Shown: piece after piece, positions 8,653 to 18,699 of the stretch
Layout: the number at the start of each line of letters is the position of its first letter
Position numbering within the stretch: position 1 is the first letter of the stretch
DNA from: Hallerella porci
GTDB taxonomy: Bacteria; Fibrobacterota; Fibrobacteria; Fibrobacterales; Fibrobacteraceae
Assembly (NCBI RefSeq): GCF_003148885.1
Contig: NZ_QGHD01000007.1
Coordinates: forward strand, 1-64,000
DNA: 64,000 nt
Direction: 5' to 3'
Notes under the pieces: generated by a model
The model's database searches: none
What the model was told of the DNA's origin: nothing
Seen by the model: the letters and a program-made list of their open reading frames with translations, nothing else
Translations under genes and position numbers: made by a program

Positions 8653-9324
8653 TTAGTCTTTGCCGGTGAAGATAATCACGAGAACGCTTGCGATGAATGC
8701 GGCGCTCACGATGAGGAATTCCAGCGGGTTTTCCATAATCGTTTGGCCTGCGGTGCGCGGTTCGCCACTTGCGGCTTTCGGTTCTGCCTTGGCAGAATCA
8801 GCCGGAGCTTGTGCCGAAGAATCGGCTGCGGCGACAACGGCTGCGGTATCTGCTGCGACCGGAGCGACTGCTGCGGAATCGGTCTTTGCAGAATCCACCG
8901 GAGCGGCTTTTGCTTCGAGAACTTCAGAAGAATCGGCGACAGGAGCCTTTGCGGAATCAGCCGGAGCGGCTGCGACTGCTGCGGTAGAATCGGTTGCCGG
9001 AGCTGCTTCGGCAGTTGCGGAATCGGCTACGACCGGAGCTTGGGCTTCGGCGACTGGAGCTTTTGCGGTATCAACCGGAGCGGGTGCCGGTGCGGGCACT
9101 GCTTCTGCGGCTGGTGCAGCTTCAGCTTTTTTCACGGTATCCGCGGGGGCTGCTGCTTGAGCGGGAGCTGGAGCAGGTGTCGGTTCCGCTTTAGCGGCTT
9201 CGGCTGGAGCTTCCACTTTTTTCGTGGTATCTGCAGGAACGGCTTGAGTCGGTGTTGCTGTTTCTGCGGCGAACGCAAATGCAGAAAGCATTAACGCTGC
9301 GGCGAGAGTCTTCTTGAGTTTCAT
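8653..9324 (-). CDS. Ala/Pro-rich exported protein with C-terminal membrane anchor
   Basis: The product has 223 residues. A signal peptide (MKLKKTLAAALMLSAFAFAA) is followed by about 150 residues of low-complexity sequence made of A, P, V, D, S, T, E and K with repeated ADSAK/ADTVKK-type words. A C-terminal hydrophobic helix (LEFLIVSAAFIASVLVIIF) ends in TGKD. This is a bitopic envelope protein with an extended spacer, and nothing identifies a catalytic role. I chose the ATG at 9324, with GAGGAA just upstream. Plus-strand open frames across it are shadows of the GC-rich repeat. It is monocistronic, with its own terminator. A spacer across the periplasm, TonB-like in layout, is possible but unproven. 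Confidence 0.75.
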   Translation of the reverse strand: MKLKKTLAAALMLSAFAFAAETATPTQAVPADTTKKVEAPAEAAKAEPTPAPAPAQAAAPADTVKKAEAAPAAEAVPAPAPAPVDTAKAPVAEAQAPVVADSATAEAAPATDSTAAVAAAPADSAKAPVADSSEVLEAKAAPVDSAKTDSAAVAPVAADTAAVVAAADSSAQAPADSAKAEPKAASGEPRTAGQTIMENPLEFLIVSAAFIASVLVIIFTGKD

Positions 9325-9478
9325 TATTTCCTCACTTGATAAAAAACATTTTTGGCAGATGAACCGCCAAGTGCAAGGAAAAAGATAACTCTTCAAACAG
9401 GAAAGTGGTAAATAATTTTTCTTAAAAAGGCGAAAATTCTATTTTCTAGATGATCATTTATTTGAATGAGAGGTTTCT

Positions 9479-11116
9479 ATGGCATTTCAATACGAAGCAA
9501 CAGTCCAGCACGGCAAAGATACGACTGAATATGTGAATCTCGGCAAAGACGGAATTTCCGTCGCTGAATTCGAAGGAAAGAAAATTCTGAAAGTTTCGAA
9601 AGAAGCGCTTTCTAAGCTTTCGGAAGCCGCTTTTGAAGAAGTCGAATTTTGCTTGCGCCCATCGCACACGGCAAAAGTGGCAAAAATTTTGCAAGATCCC
9701 GAAGCGAGCGATAACGATAAATTCGTCGCATTGACGATGCTCAAAAACGCAACCGTTGCCGCCAAGGGAATTCTTCCGTTCTGTCAAGATACGGGAACCG
9801 CTATTTGCGTTGCGCATAAAGGCCAGCAGGTGTGGACAGGCTTTGACGATGCCGAAGCGATTTCCGAAGGCATTTACAATGCGTACACGACGAAGAATTT
9901 GCGTTACAGTCAAATCGCTCCGCTTTCGATGTATGAAGAAAAAAATACCGCTTGCAATTTGCCGGCTCAAATCGACATTCACGCCGAAGAAGGCGCCGAA
10001 ATGAAATTCCTCTTTGTGGCAAAGGGTGGTGGATCGGCGAATAAAACTTATTACTGGCCGATGACGAAGGCGCTCCTCAACCCGAAGTCTTTGGAAAAAT
10101 TCCTCGCCGATAAGGTGAAAACCCTCGGAACGGCAGCGTGCCCGCCGTATCATTTGGCAATTGTTATCGGTGGCACAAGCGCCGAAATGAATACGCACAT
10201 GGTGAAGCTCGCAAGCTGCGGTTACTTGGATGATATTCCGACGACCGGTTCGGAAGGCGGACGCATTTTCCGCGACCTCGAAATGGAAGAAAAGGTGCTG
10301 CACATTTGCCAAAAGACTGGCATCGGCGCACAATTCGGCGGCAAATATTTTGTCCACGATGTCCGCGTTATCCGTTGCCCGCGTCATGCGGCAAGTTGCC
10401 CGGTTTCTATCGGTGTAAGCTGCTCGGCAGACCGTAACATCAAAGCGAAAATTGACGAAAACGGTCTCTGGCTCGAAAAGATGGAACATCATCCGGAAAA
10501 GTATATCCCCGCAGGCAATGTGGTGAACTTGGCTCCGGCGGTAGAAATTGATTTGGATCGCCCGATGAAAGAAGTCCTCGCCGACCTCACGAAGTATCCG
10601 GTCAAGACCCGCTTGAATTTGAAGGGAACGATGATCGTCGCCCGCGATATGGCGCACGCAAAAATCGCTGAAATTTTCGATAAGCAAGAAAGCGGCGCAG
10701 AACTTTCGGAAATGGAAAAGAAAGTTCTCGAAGTCGTAAGCAATCACCCGATTTATTATGCGGGACCGGCAAAGACTCCGGCGGGAATGCCGACAGGAAG
10801 CTTTGGCCCGACGACTGCAAACCGAATGGATCCGTATGTGATGCGTTTCCAGAGCAAGGGCGCTTCGATGATTATGGTCGCTAAGGGAAACCGCAGCCAA
10901 GAAGTCACCGACGCTTGCAAAAAGTACGGCGGATTCTTCCTCGGATCTATCGGTGGTCCGGCCGCAATTCTTGCGGAACAAAATATTCTGAGCAACGATG
11001 TCGTCGCCTTCCCAGAACTCGGCATGGAAGCCATCCGCAAAATTACCATTAAGGATTTCCCAGCGTTCATCCTCGTGGACGATAAGGGAAACAATTTCTT
11101 TGATGGTTTGATTTAA
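9479..11116 (+). CDS. fumA: Fumarate hydratase, class I (iron-sulfur)
   Basis: The product has 545 residues, close to the 548 of E. coli FumA/FumB. It interconverts fumarate and malate in the cytoplasm with an oxygen-sensitive [4Fe-4S] cluster. The N-terminal alpha domain holds PFCQDTGTA with a cluster Cys. The centre has [10 protein letters not shown] and TTGSEGGR, and the C-terminal beta domain has [19 protein letters not shown] and the IGGPAA motif. In Fibrobacter this step belongs to the reductive branch leading to succinate. A GAGAGG site precedes the ATG at 9479 and a strong terminator follows at 11132. The long minus-strand frame across it is a shadow. Confidence 0.95.
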   Translation: MAFQYEATVQHGKDTTEYVNLGKDGISVAEFEGKKILKVSKEALSKLSEAAFEEVEFCLRPSHTAKVAKILQDPEASDNDKFVALTMLKNATVAAKGILPFCQDTGTAICVAHKGQQVWTGFDDAEAISEGIYNAYTTKNLRYSQIAPLSMYEEKNTACNLPAQIDIHAEEGAEMKFLFVAKGGGSANKTYYWPMTKALLNPKSLEKFLADKVKTLGTAACPPYHLAIVIGGTSAEMNTHMVKLASCGYLDDIPTTGSEGGRIFRDLEMEEKVLHICQKTGIGAQFGGKYFVHDVRVIRCPRHAASCPVSIGVSCSADRNIKAKIDENGLWLEKMEHHPEKYIPAGNVVNLAPAVEIDLDRPMKEVLADLTKYPVKTRLNLKGTMIVARDMAHAKIAEIFDKQESGAELSEMEKKVLEVVSNHPIYYAGPAKTPAGMPTGSFGPTTANRMDPYVMRFQSKGASMIMVAKGNRSQEVTDACKKYGGFFLGSIGGPAAILAEQNILSNDVVAFPELGMEAIRKITIKDFPAFILVDDKGNNFFDGLI

Positions 11117-11131
11117 GTCAAAACGAGAAAG

Positions 11132-11157
11132 TTCTGCGGAAATCCCGCAGAATTTTT
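11132..11157 (+). terminator. Rho-independent terminator
   Basis: Stem TTCTGCGG/CCGCAGAA (11132-11139 and 11145-11152) with five T after it, directly downstream of the fumarase gene. Confidence 0.85.
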
Positions 11158-11189
11158 CTTGAAAAAAATCCTCTTCAAACGAGAAGATT

Positions 11190-11816
11190 ATGGAAAATTT
11201 TATCGTCGTGGATTACAACGCAGGAAACTTAACTTCGGTGCTCAACGCTTTTGCGCATTTGGGAATTGAAGTCAAAGCATCGCGTGACCCCGCAGAAATC
11301 GCTAACGCAGACCGCTTGGTTTTCCCGGGTGTGGGCGCTGCAAAAAGTGCGATGGAAACGCTAACGAATTCGGGCATCGGGAATGCAATCGCCCAAGTGA
11401 TTGCGAATAAGCGTCCGGTTCTCGGTATTTGCATCGGCTGCCAGATTATTTTGAATTCGAGCGAAGAAAACGGCGGCGTTAAAACGTTAGGATTCATCGA
11501 CGGTAAAGCTGTCCGTTTTGAAGAAGAAGCGGGCATTAAAATTCCGCACATGGGTTGGAATCAAGTTCATTTTTTGAAAAAACATCCGCTCTTTGAAGGC
11601 ATTGCCGACGGAAGCGATTTTTACTTTGTGCATTCTTATCACCCGGCAGAAATTTCTCCGGAAAATGCGCTTTCCGAAACGACTTACGGCTCGCAGAAAT
11701 TTACATCGGCAGTTGTGAAAGAAAATTTAGTCGCGACGCAATTCCACTTGGAAAAAAGCGGCGACGTCGGATTACGCGTGCTCAAAAACTTTAGCTGTTG
11801 GAGCGGATTATGCTAA
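11190..11816 (+). CDS. hisH: Imidazole glycerol phosphate synthase, glutaminase subunit HisH
   Basis: The product has 208 residues. This class I glutamine amidotransferase supplies ammonia to HisF in histidine synthesis. The oxyanion-strand motif FPGVGA is near residue 45, the nucleophile Cys81 lies in GICIGCQ, and the His186/Glu188 pair lies in QFHLEKSG. Canonical enzymes read FHPEKS, so the Pro is replaced by Leu. The length is normal. The last codons overlap hisF by seven bases (ATGCTAA), which indicates translational coupling. Other his genes are not in the window. Confidence 0.95.
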   Translation: MENFIVVDYNAGNLTSVLNAFAHLGIEVKASRDPAEIANADRLVFPGVGAAKSAMETLTNSGIGNAIAQVIANKRPVLGICIGCQIILNSSEENGGVKTLGFIDGKAVRFEEEAGIKIPHMGWNQVHFLKKHPLFEGIADGSDFYFVHSYHPAEISPENALSETTYGSQKFTSAVVKENLVATQFHLEKSGDVGLRVLKNFSCWSGLC

Positions 11817-12601
11817 CGAAACGTTTAATCATCTGCTTGGATGTGCGCAATCGCAAAGTGACGAAAGGCGTTAAGTTCAAAGGAAATATCGACATCGGCG
11901 ATCCGGTGGAACTCGGCGCAAAGTATAGCGCAGACGGTGTGGACGAACTCGTCTTTTACGATATTACTGCGAGCGCAGAAAATCGCCCGTGCGATTTTGA
12001 AATGGTGAAAGAAATTGCAAAAAATGTTTTCATTCCATTTTCGGTCGGCGGAGGCATTCGCAATCTCGAAGATATGCACCAAGTGCTTCTCGCGGGCGCA
12101 GAAAAAGTGAGCGTGAACAGCCTCGCTGTTTTGCATCCGGAAATTATTTCTGAAGGCGCAAAAGCTTTTGGCAATCAATGCGTCGTCCTCGGGATGGACG
12201 CAAAGCGCGTCGGCGTCTCGGAAAAAATTCCTTCGGGTTATGAAATTTATATCAAGGGCGGTCGCGCAGCGACGGGGCTCGATGCTGTCGAATGGGCGAA
12301 GAAAGCGGAATCTCTCGGCGCAGGCGAAATTTGCTTAAACGCGATGGATACCGACGGCGTCCGCGATGGCTACGAACTAGAAATTACCGATAAAGTGGCA
12401 AAGGCTGTGGGCATTCCTGTCATCGCTTCGGGCGGTGCCGGGAAACCGGAACATATCGCTGACCTTTTCTGCAAAACCGCAGCCGATGCAGCGCTTGTCG
12501 CAAGCATGGTGCATTTTGGCACTTATACTGTTCCGCAAATTAAAAATGAAATGCAAAAAGCGGGAATTCCGGTGCGGAAAATTTCAAAGGTGAATTTGTA
12601 A
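11810..12601 (+). CDS. hisF: Imidazole glycerol phosphate synthase, cyclase subunit HisF
   Basis: The product is a 263-residue TIM barrel that forms the imidazole ring from PRFAR and HisH-derived ammonia, releasing IGP and AICAR. The catalytic aspartates are Asp11 (ICLDV) and Asp130 (GMDAKR), the same numbers as in well-studied HisF. Phosphate-binding loops FSVGGGIR and ASGGAG are present. I chose the ATG at 11810, overlapping the hisH stop; a start at 11798 would add four residues that the family lacks. The next gene, tldD, starts nine bases after the stop, so the run looks like one operon. Confidence 0.95.
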   Translation: MLTKRLIICLDVRNRKVTKGVKFKGNIDIGDPVELGAKYSADGVDELVFYDITASAENRPCDFEMVKEIAKNVFIPFSVGGGIRNLEDMHQVLLAGAEKVSVNSLAVLHPEIISEGAKAFGNQCVVLGMDAKRVGVSEKIPSGYEIYIKGGRAATGLDAVEWAKKAESLGAGEICLNAMDTDGVRDGYELEITDKVAKAVGIPVIASGGAGKPEHIADLFCKTAADAALVASMVHFGTYTVPQIKNEMQKAGIPVRKISKVNL

Positions 12602-12609
12602 AGAAAATT

Positions 12610-13989
12610 ATGAATCGAGATGTTGCAGAATCCATTTTAGAACTTGGAACGCAGTGCGGCGCAGATTACGTCGAAATTTACGAAGAAGAAACGCGTTCTT
12701 CGACTCTTTCGTTAAAAGACAGTAAAATTGAAACGGCGTCGGCGGGAACCGAATTCGGCATCGGCGTTCGTTTGATTTATGGAACGGAAGTGCTTTATGC
12801 GTTTACGAGCGAAGAAAGCAAAGACGCTCTTTTGCAAATGGTGAAGACCCTTGCGTTCGGGCGGGAAAAAGGAAAGTCTGCAGCGCCGAAATTTTCTGCG
12901 GAAATTTCTCGGTTTGGAAATCCTGCGAAAGATTTTTTAGATCCGGGAGTTTTAGGAAACGGCTACAAGTTGGATTTTTTGCACAGCGCAGATGCGAATG
13001 CTCGCCAAGTTTCGAATCGCATTTGCCAAGTTGTCGCAAGCATCACCGATTCCTGTTCGCACATTCATATCGTGAGTTCGAGCGGTATCAATGTCAGCGA
13101 TTTTCGGACGCATACGCGCCTAGGCATTAACGTCACCGCAGGACGCGATTCCGAAAAAATTGTTTCGCGCGAAGCGCCAGGAGCTTTGGCTGGTTATGAA
13201 TGCTTAGAAAAATTTGACGTGACGAATTTGGCAAAAATCGCAGCGGAACGTTCGCTGCGCATGCTCGATGCGGGCTACATTTCGGGCGGTGTTATGCCAG
13301 TCGTTATGGGCCCCGGATTTGGCGGTGTGATTTTCCACGAAGCGGTTGGACATCCGCTAGAAACTGAAGCGATTCGGCATCAAGCAAGTCCATTCTGCGG
13401 AAAACTCGGCAAGCAAATTGCGCAGCCTTGCTTAACGGCAATTGACGATGGAACGATCGCCGGTTCGTGGGGAAGTTGTGCCGTCGATGACGAAGGCATG
13501 AAATCCGAACGGACGGTTTTAATCGAAAACGGAATTTTGAAAAATTATATGGCGGACATGGTCGGCGCAAAAGAAGTCGGCTGTGCGCGCACTGGAAGCG
13601 GTCGCCGCGAATCGTATAAATTTGCGCCGGTAAGTCGCATGCGGAACAGTTTCATCGCACCGGGGAAAGATTCTTTTGATGCGATGATTGCAAGCGTTGA
13701 TCACGGACTGTATGCGGCAAAAATGGCGGGCGGTTCGGTGAATCCTGCGACGGGTGAATTTAATTTTGCGGTCGAAGAAGGCTACGAAATCGTCGGCGGA
13801 AAAATTGGACGACCGGTCCGCGGAGCCACTCTCATCGGAAAAGGCGATCAAGTTTTGCAAGGCATCTCGATGGTCGGAAGCGATCTTTCGATTGCAGCAG
13901 GAGTTTGCGGAGCTTCTTCGGGTTATGTGCCGGTGACTGTGGGACAGCCCACGATTAAAGTGGATTCAATTTTAGTCGGAGGAAGATAA
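12610..13989 (+). CDS. tldD: Metalloprotease TldD
   Basis: The product has 459 residues. TldD pairs with TldE (PmbA) to form a cytoplasmic zinc protease that degrades unfolded or modified peptides. The zinc motif HEAVGH is at 243-248 with the usual GFGGVIFHEAVGHPLE surroundings, followed by GSWG, GRRESYKFAPVSRM and the C-terminal GVCGASSG. The length is typical. No tldE gene is nearby, so its partner must lie elsewhere. It sits between hisF (nine-base gap) and the C25 peptidase gene (three-base gap). Its operon link to histidine genes is probably positional rather than functional. Confidence 0.9.
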   Translation: MNRDVAESILELGTQCGADYVEIYEEETRSSTLSLKDSKIETASAGTEFGIGVRLIYGTEVLYAFTSEESKDALLQMVKTLAFGREKGKSAAPKFSAEISRFGNPAKDFLDPGVLGNGYKLDFLHSADANARQVSNRICQVVASITDSCSHIHIVSSSGINVSDFRTHTRLGINVTAGRDSEKIVSREAPGALAGYECLEKFDVTNLAKIAAERSLRMLDAGYISGGVMPVVMGPGFGGVIFHEAVGHPLETEAIRHQASPFCGKLGKQIAQPCLTAIDDGTIAGSWGSCAVDDEGMKSERTVLIENGILKNYMADMVGAKEVGCARTGSGRRESYKFAPVSRMRNSFIAPGKDSFDAMIASVDHGLYAAKMAGGSVNPATGEFNFAVEEGYEIVGGKIGRPVRGATLIGKGDQVLQGISMVGSDLSIAAGVCGASSGYVPVTVGQPTIKVDSILVGGR

Positions 13990-13992
13990 GCT

Positions 13993-16900
13993 GTGAAATT
14001 TTCTGCACTCTTCACCCTGATTTTTATTTCATTCTTGTGGGCGTTCGAATCGGTCGAAGATTCGCGGACGCGTTTTGTTTTTACCGATCAGGTTGTGGAA
14101 TCGAGTGCAGAAGTTTGCGCCGACGGCGGTTCACGTTTATTACCCGAAAATGCGTTTTACAAAAAAGGTTCGCATTTACCGTATCGCACTTACCGCATAG
14201 CGATTCCTGCGAATGCCAAGCCGACGGTCACGATTTCGGATTTGGCGCGCAGCCGTTTTGAGGGAAACTGGTGCCGTTCGGATTCGCTTCAAAATGGTGC
14301 GTTAGAAATTTCGAAACCCATTTTGCGCGATGGCATTTGGACGGTTGATGTTTTTGTTCCGCTGTTACAAATTTCGGGTTCGACGATTTCGATTCGGAAA
14401 AATTTTCAGGTGAATGTTTCGTTTGCAGGAACGCCGCAAAATAAAAATCCAGGAAAGCGTGCGATTGCGATGGTACAAAATCCGAAAGGGGCTGCGTCCT
14501 TTGGAATCGCTTCTCAGACGGGACGCATTTTGCGCAAAGCTGCCGCATCGGATTTTTCGAAGATAAATTGGCTTGTGCGCTTGGCCGTAGGCGACCGCGA
14601 CAATGGAAATACAAATGAAGATGGACTTTATGCGGTGACATTTCGCCAATTTCGGGCAGCGTGCAATGAAGTCTCGCGGGCAGCAGACTGCGAAGGAATT
14701 CCGGTCGAAAAATTGCGCTTATACGGAGCGCGTCAAGATACATTAACCGAAGTCATTCAAAGTTCTGCGGAAATTGTGCCCGATCAATTATTCGAAATTC
14801 CGATCGACATTCGCGATCACAGTCCGAATTCTTTGCGCGCAGACGGCACCTTTGACGATGGCGATACACTTTTCTTTGTCGGCTACGGCACATCGATGTG
14901 GAAACGTTTCGACTTTGAAGACGCTTCGTTTACAAGCAAAGGCATGGACTATTATTATTCGTCATCGCCGTATAGTTTCTTTCAATATTTTCAACTGGGA
15001 TTTTCTTCTACCGGAAAAGGCGCTCGCGTTTCGACTTTAAATTCTCCGGCATCGGGAACAGAAATCGAAGTGCTTCGTTATGTGCGCACCGAAAAAGACG
15101 CTGCGCTTCGCGATGTTTATTTTGGCGAAAATGATGAAGCTTCGGGCAAGGAATGGTTCTGGTTTTGGAATGGAAAAAACGATTCGCTCGAAATTTCTTC
15201 GTCGAGTTTTTTCACGGCGAAAAATGATAAATTGCCGCATTTCAAAGAAAGCGGAAAAAAATTCCTCGCGGTTTCGTATGTGCCGCATTCGGCAACGGCG
15301 CAAGCCAAAATGCGATTCACGTTTACTGTAAACGGGAAAACATTTGACGGCTACGATCGCAAATTGCCGATGGGAAATTTTGAAATTGAAAATCCGCCGT
15401 TAAAATCTTCGGGAAATTCGTATGCGATGCGACTTCTCCCGAATCATTCTGTGCCCGATCGATTCGATGGTTTTACTCTCGCCTATGCGTGGAATCCGAC
15501 TTTGGAAAACGATACCGCTGAATGGATTTTGCCGGGGAAGTCGAGTGGCCGCATTCGCATTCCGATGACGTCTCATGCGCAGGTGATGAAATTCAAAAAT
15601 TTTGAACCCGTCGGACTCCTCGCTATCCAAAATGGATTTTTCACCGATAGCATTTCGTCCAAAGAAGATGTGCGTTATCTCGCTTACAATGCAGAAAATT
15701 TCCGCAAGCCCGCAGCGATTAACGGCATCCCCAATCGGATAGAAGGCATTCTCTCGGACATTTCTCGCATTTCTTCGAAAACGGAATATTTGATTATCGC
15801 ACCGGAAGCTTTCCAAGTGCCCGCCGTTGAACTTGCCAAATTCCGTTCGAGCGGAAAAGCGTTCGCGACTTATAACACGAGCGTCGTTCTCGCCGAAGAT
15901 ATTTACCGCGCTTATTCGGGCGGCTCTTTAACGCCGATTGCCATTCGCAATTATTTGGCTTATGCGCGGAGCGTTTCGCCGAATTTAACTTACGCTGTTC
16001 TCGCGGGCAATGGCAATTTCGATTACCGCGGATTCCATTCGGGATTTAAAACAAATTGGCTGCCGCCGTTTGAAAAAGAAGACGCTGCTGCCGAAGATTT
16101 CTTTGCGGTTCTCGATTCGGGCGAACAAATTCTCTCGGGAAAATACGATTTGGATTTATACGTGGGAAGACTTCCATTAGGAAGCGTCTCGGCGTTTAAT
16201 GCGTATAACGAAAAAATTGAAGAACACGAAAAAACTCTTTCGGCGGATAATTCGGCGTGGCGTAATGCGGTGATAATTTCTGCAGACGATGCGTGGACCG
16301 GCGTAGAAGTTGATCCGATTGATCACACGAGCCCAGCCGAAGATTTAGCGCGGACATTGTGGAAGCGTTCTTCGGAAAACGGATTCCATTTGGACATTCA
16401 CAAAATTTATTTGTTGGATTATACCGCCGATGCGTCGGGCCAAAAACCGGAAGCGACTTCGGATTTATTAAACCGCATCAATCAAGGCGCACTATTTACC
16501 GTTTACTTTGGACACGGCTCAATTTCGGATTGGGCGTTTGAAGGCTTGATGAAACCGTCTTATGTTTCGAATCTTTCCAATGAATCGCGTTATACGATTC
16601 TCGGCTCGTTCTCGTGTACCGTCGGACGCTTTGACAAAGGCGACGAAACTTCTCTTTCGGAAACGTTTATTCAAGCATCGAAGCGCGGTGCGATTGCCTC
16701 AATTGGCGCAACCCGTGAAACTTACGGCAGTTTAAACCGCGTCTTTGCCAAGTCGGTTTTAACGAATGCATTATTCCCGTCGGGCGGAACTCTCGGACGC
16801 GCTTACATGCAGGCAAAGGGACTTTCGGAATCCTCAAATTCGTCGCAGCGGTATAACAATGAACGTTATGCGCTTCTCGGCGAGCCCGTTGTGCCGATGC

Positions 16901-17982
16901 CGAATGCGGGGCTTTCTATTCAACTCGATCAAAAAATTGACACGATTCGCGCCCTCGACAGCATGAATTTGAGCGGAAGCGTGAAAGGCATTTCGAACGG
17001 AAAATTGCATATTTCCATTCTCGAGCAAAGTTACGAGAAAAAATTAAGCCAAGAACCTTCGGATAACGATTCCGTTTCGGTTCTTTACGATGGTTCGTTA
17101 ATTTTCAGCGAAGATACCGAAGTCAAAGACGGACGTTTTTCGATTCATTTTATCACGCCGCGGAAAATTGCGTTCGGCGATACCGCTGCCGAAATTCGTC
17201 TTTGGGCAAATGGCAATTCCACGGCGAAAATCGGGCGCAGTCTCGTTTCGGGTTTAGCGATTTCGGGAACGTCGGCGTATGCGGATTCCATTATCGCAAA
17301 CGATACATTACCGCCGTTGATTAGCATTCAAAGTTGTCTTTCTCCGGCATCGGGCACTTCATTCTCCGAAGGTGAAATGGTAACTCTTGCGTCTCCCGCA
17401 TGTTTGCAAGTAACAATCAAAGATTCGACCGCAATCAATTTCCGCGAAGAAGCCAACGAAGGCGTCGAATTTGAAGTCGATGGGCAAGTTTCTGCATCGC
17501 CGTTTCATCCGTGGCCTTATGTGGAACAGTCGAGTAAAAAAGCCGTCGCCCGCATGAATTTCGCCGAAAGTAAATATCCCGCGGGAATTTACCTTTTCAA
17601 AGTTTCGGCAACCGATATTATCGGCAACGAATCCACGCGCACGGTCAAAGTCAACATTACCGAAGGACTTTCCGAAGGGCTTTCGGATGTGTTCAATGCG
17701 CCGAATCCGATGAAGCGCAAAGGTACGACTTTTTACTTTAAAGATTTAGCGGCAGGGCGTTCATCGGACGTAACGATTTTCATTTACAATCAAAACGGAC
17801 GCATGGTGCAGCGCATTCCGCATGCGATTTCGGGAAAGACGCATTGGGATGGAAAAGATTTCTACGGACGCAAATTGGCGAATGGTTTATACCATTACAT
17901 TGTCGTTTCGAAAGTGGCGGCATCGGCCGATGCCAAAGCGAAAACTTTCCGCAAAAAACAAAAATTGGTCATTTCGAGGTAA
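13993..17982 (+). CDS. Exported C25 (gingipain-type) cysteine peptidase, PorU-like
   Basis: The product has 1329 residues. A signal peptide (MKFSALFTLIFISFLWA) leads into a long N-terminal beta region and then the peptidase C25 domain. The catalytic His841 is in YFGHGSISDW and Cys875 in GSFSCTVGRFD; the 34-residue gap matches gingipains. Beta domains follow, and the last about 90 residues (FNAPNPMKRKGT to LANGLYHYIV) resemble FlgD-like/Por-type C-terminal domains. PorU, the type IX secretion sortase, has this layout, so a sortase or surface-protease role is inferred. The start is GTG at 13993 with GGAGGA upstream, three bases after tldD. It is coupled to the membrane-protein gene two bases after its stop. 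Confidence 0.85.
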   Translation: MKFSALFTLIFISFLWAFESVEDSRTRFVFTDQVVESSAEVCADGGSRLLPENAFYKKGSHLPYRTYRIAIPANAKPTVTISDLARSRFEGNWCRSDSLQNGALEISKPILRDGIWTVDVFVPLLQISGSTISIRKNFQVNVSFAGTPQNKNPGKRAIAMVQNPKGAASFGIASQTGRILRKAAASDFSKINWLVRLAVGDRDNGNTNEDGLYAVTFRQFRAACNEVSRAADCEGIPVEKLRLYGARQDTLTEVIQSSAEIVPDQLFEIPIDIRDHSPNSLRADGTFDDGDTLFFVGYGTSMWKRFDFEDASFTSKGMDYYYSSSPYSFFQYFQLGFSSTGKGARVSTLNSPASGTEIEVLRYVRTEKDAALRDVYFGENDEASGKEWFWFWNGKNDSLEISSSSFFTAKNDKLPHFKESGKKFLAVSYVPHSATAQAKMRFTFTVNGKTFDGYDRKLPMGNFEIENPPLKSSGNSYAMRLLPNHSVPDRFDGFTLAYAWNPTLENDTAEWILPGKSSGRIRIPMTSHAQVMKFKNFEPVGLLAIQNGFFTDSISSKEDVRYLAYNAENFRKPAAINGIPNRIEGILSDISRISSKTEYLIIAPEAFQVPAVELAKFRSSGKAFATYNTSVVLAEDIYRAYSGGSLTPIAIRNYLAYARSVSPNLTYAVLAGNGNFDYRGFHSGFKTNWLPPFEKEDAAAEDFFAVLDSGEQILSGKYDLDLYVGRLPLGSVSAFNAYNEKIEEHEKTLSADNSAWRNAVIISADDAWTGVEVDPIDHTSPAEDLARTLWKRSSENGFHLDIHKIYLLDYTADASGQKPEATSDLLNRINQGALFTVYFGHGSISDWAFEGLMKPSYVSNLSNESRYTILGSFSCTVGRFDKGDETSLSETFIQASKRGAIASIGATRETYGSLNRVFAKSVLTNALFPSGGTLGRAYMQAKGLSESSNSSQRYNNERYALLGEPVVPMPNAGLSIQLDQKIDTIRALDSMNLSGSVKGISNGKLHISILEQSYEKKLSQEPSDNDSVSVLYDGSLIFSEDTEVKDGRFSIHFITPRKIAFGDTAAEIRLWANGNSTAKIGRSLVSGLAISGTSAYADSIIANDTLPPLISIQSCLSPASGTSFSEGEMVTLASPACLQVTIKDSTAINFREEANEGVEFEVDGQVSASPFHPWPYVEQSSKKAVARMNFAESKYPAGIYLFKVSATDIIGNESTRTVKVNITEGLSEGLSDVFNAPNPMKRKGTTFYFKDLAAGRSSDVTIFIYNQNGRMVQRIPHAISGKTHWDGKDFYGRKLANGLYHYIVVSKVAASADAKAKTFRKKQKLVISR

Positions 17983-17984
17983 TT

Positions 17985-18659
17985 ATGGATTTGAGAAAAA
18001 AAGCTTCTCCGCTTCAACGTTTTGGAGAATTGCTTCTCCGTTTTCGTCTGATTTTCATTTTGATTTTCGCCATTCTTTACGGTGTATTTGCCCGCGATTT
18101 TAGTGCGATTTTTTCGTATGGATTTTCGGCGGTGGAATCGGTGCTTAAACAATTTACGGCGGTGCCGCAGACATTTTCGATTGTCAAGGAAAATGCAGTG
18201 CCGATTTTTGCTTCTCTCACGGGAATTTTTCTGCTCTGCTTTTTATTCGTGCGCGTCGCAATTTTCAAAGCGTTTCTGCCGGCTCTTTTAACGGGATATT
18301 TTTGGACGGCGATTTCTCAGCAAGGACAATTTCCCGCAGAAGAATATCTCGCGTTCCTCGCGGTCAATGGACTCGGCATTTTGGCGTTTGCAATTATCGT
18401 CGGCGTTTTTCTCGGCAAAGGTTCTCCGGTCGCGGGCGCTACTGTCGGGAGCTTGACAAAGGTCTTTTTTCCCATTCTCATTTTGCACATTCTTCTCGGC
18501 GGACTCGGCGGCTACTTTTTCCAATCGACGGATCTCGTTCTCCGCATTCTTTTCCCGCTGATTTCTCTCGCCCTTTTCTTCTTCGTCGAATTTCCGTTTT
18601 TCACCTTCGCGCCGATGGGGAAAATGCGCGCCGCACAAAGAACAATGAAATTAAATTAG
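17985..18659 (+). CDS. Integral membrane protein of unknown function
   Basis: The product has 224 residues and about six hydrophobic helices. After MDLRKKASPLQRFGELL comes a first helix (RLIFILIFAILYGVFA), then a soluble loop, then helices around 63-80, 85-105, 125-145, 160-185 and 190-212. It ends in a short basic tail. There is no recognisable catalytic or transport motif. The ATG at 17985 starts two bases after the C25 peptidase stop with GAGG just before, so it is translated with that gene. The location suggests a link to envelope maturation or secretion, but nothing in the sequence confirms it. Confidence 0.75.
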   Translation: MDLRKKASPLQRFGELLLRFRLIFILIFAILYGVFARDFSAIFSYGFSAVESVLKQFTAVPQTFSIVKENAVPIFASLTGIFLLCFLFVRVAIFKAFLPALLTGYFWTAISQQGQFPAEEYLAFLAVNGLGILAFAIIVGVFLGKGSPVAGATVGSLTKVFFPILILHILLGGLGGYFFQSTDLVLRILFPLISLALFFFVEFPFFTFAPMGKMRAAQRTMKLN

Positions 18660-18699
18660 GAATGTTCACTTTTGCGTTTGCTGGTTCAACTGATCTACA

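Noticed and set aside
8660-9160. Plus-strand Ala/Ser/Gly-rich frame opposite the Ala/Pro-rich protein
   Set aside because: A shadow of a GC-rich low-complexity gene; the minus-strand gene has the signal peptide, ribosome site and terminator.
9458-10981. 507-codon minus-strand frame opposite fumarase
   Set aside because: It mirrors the codon bias of the fumarase gene, has no family similarity and no start signal.
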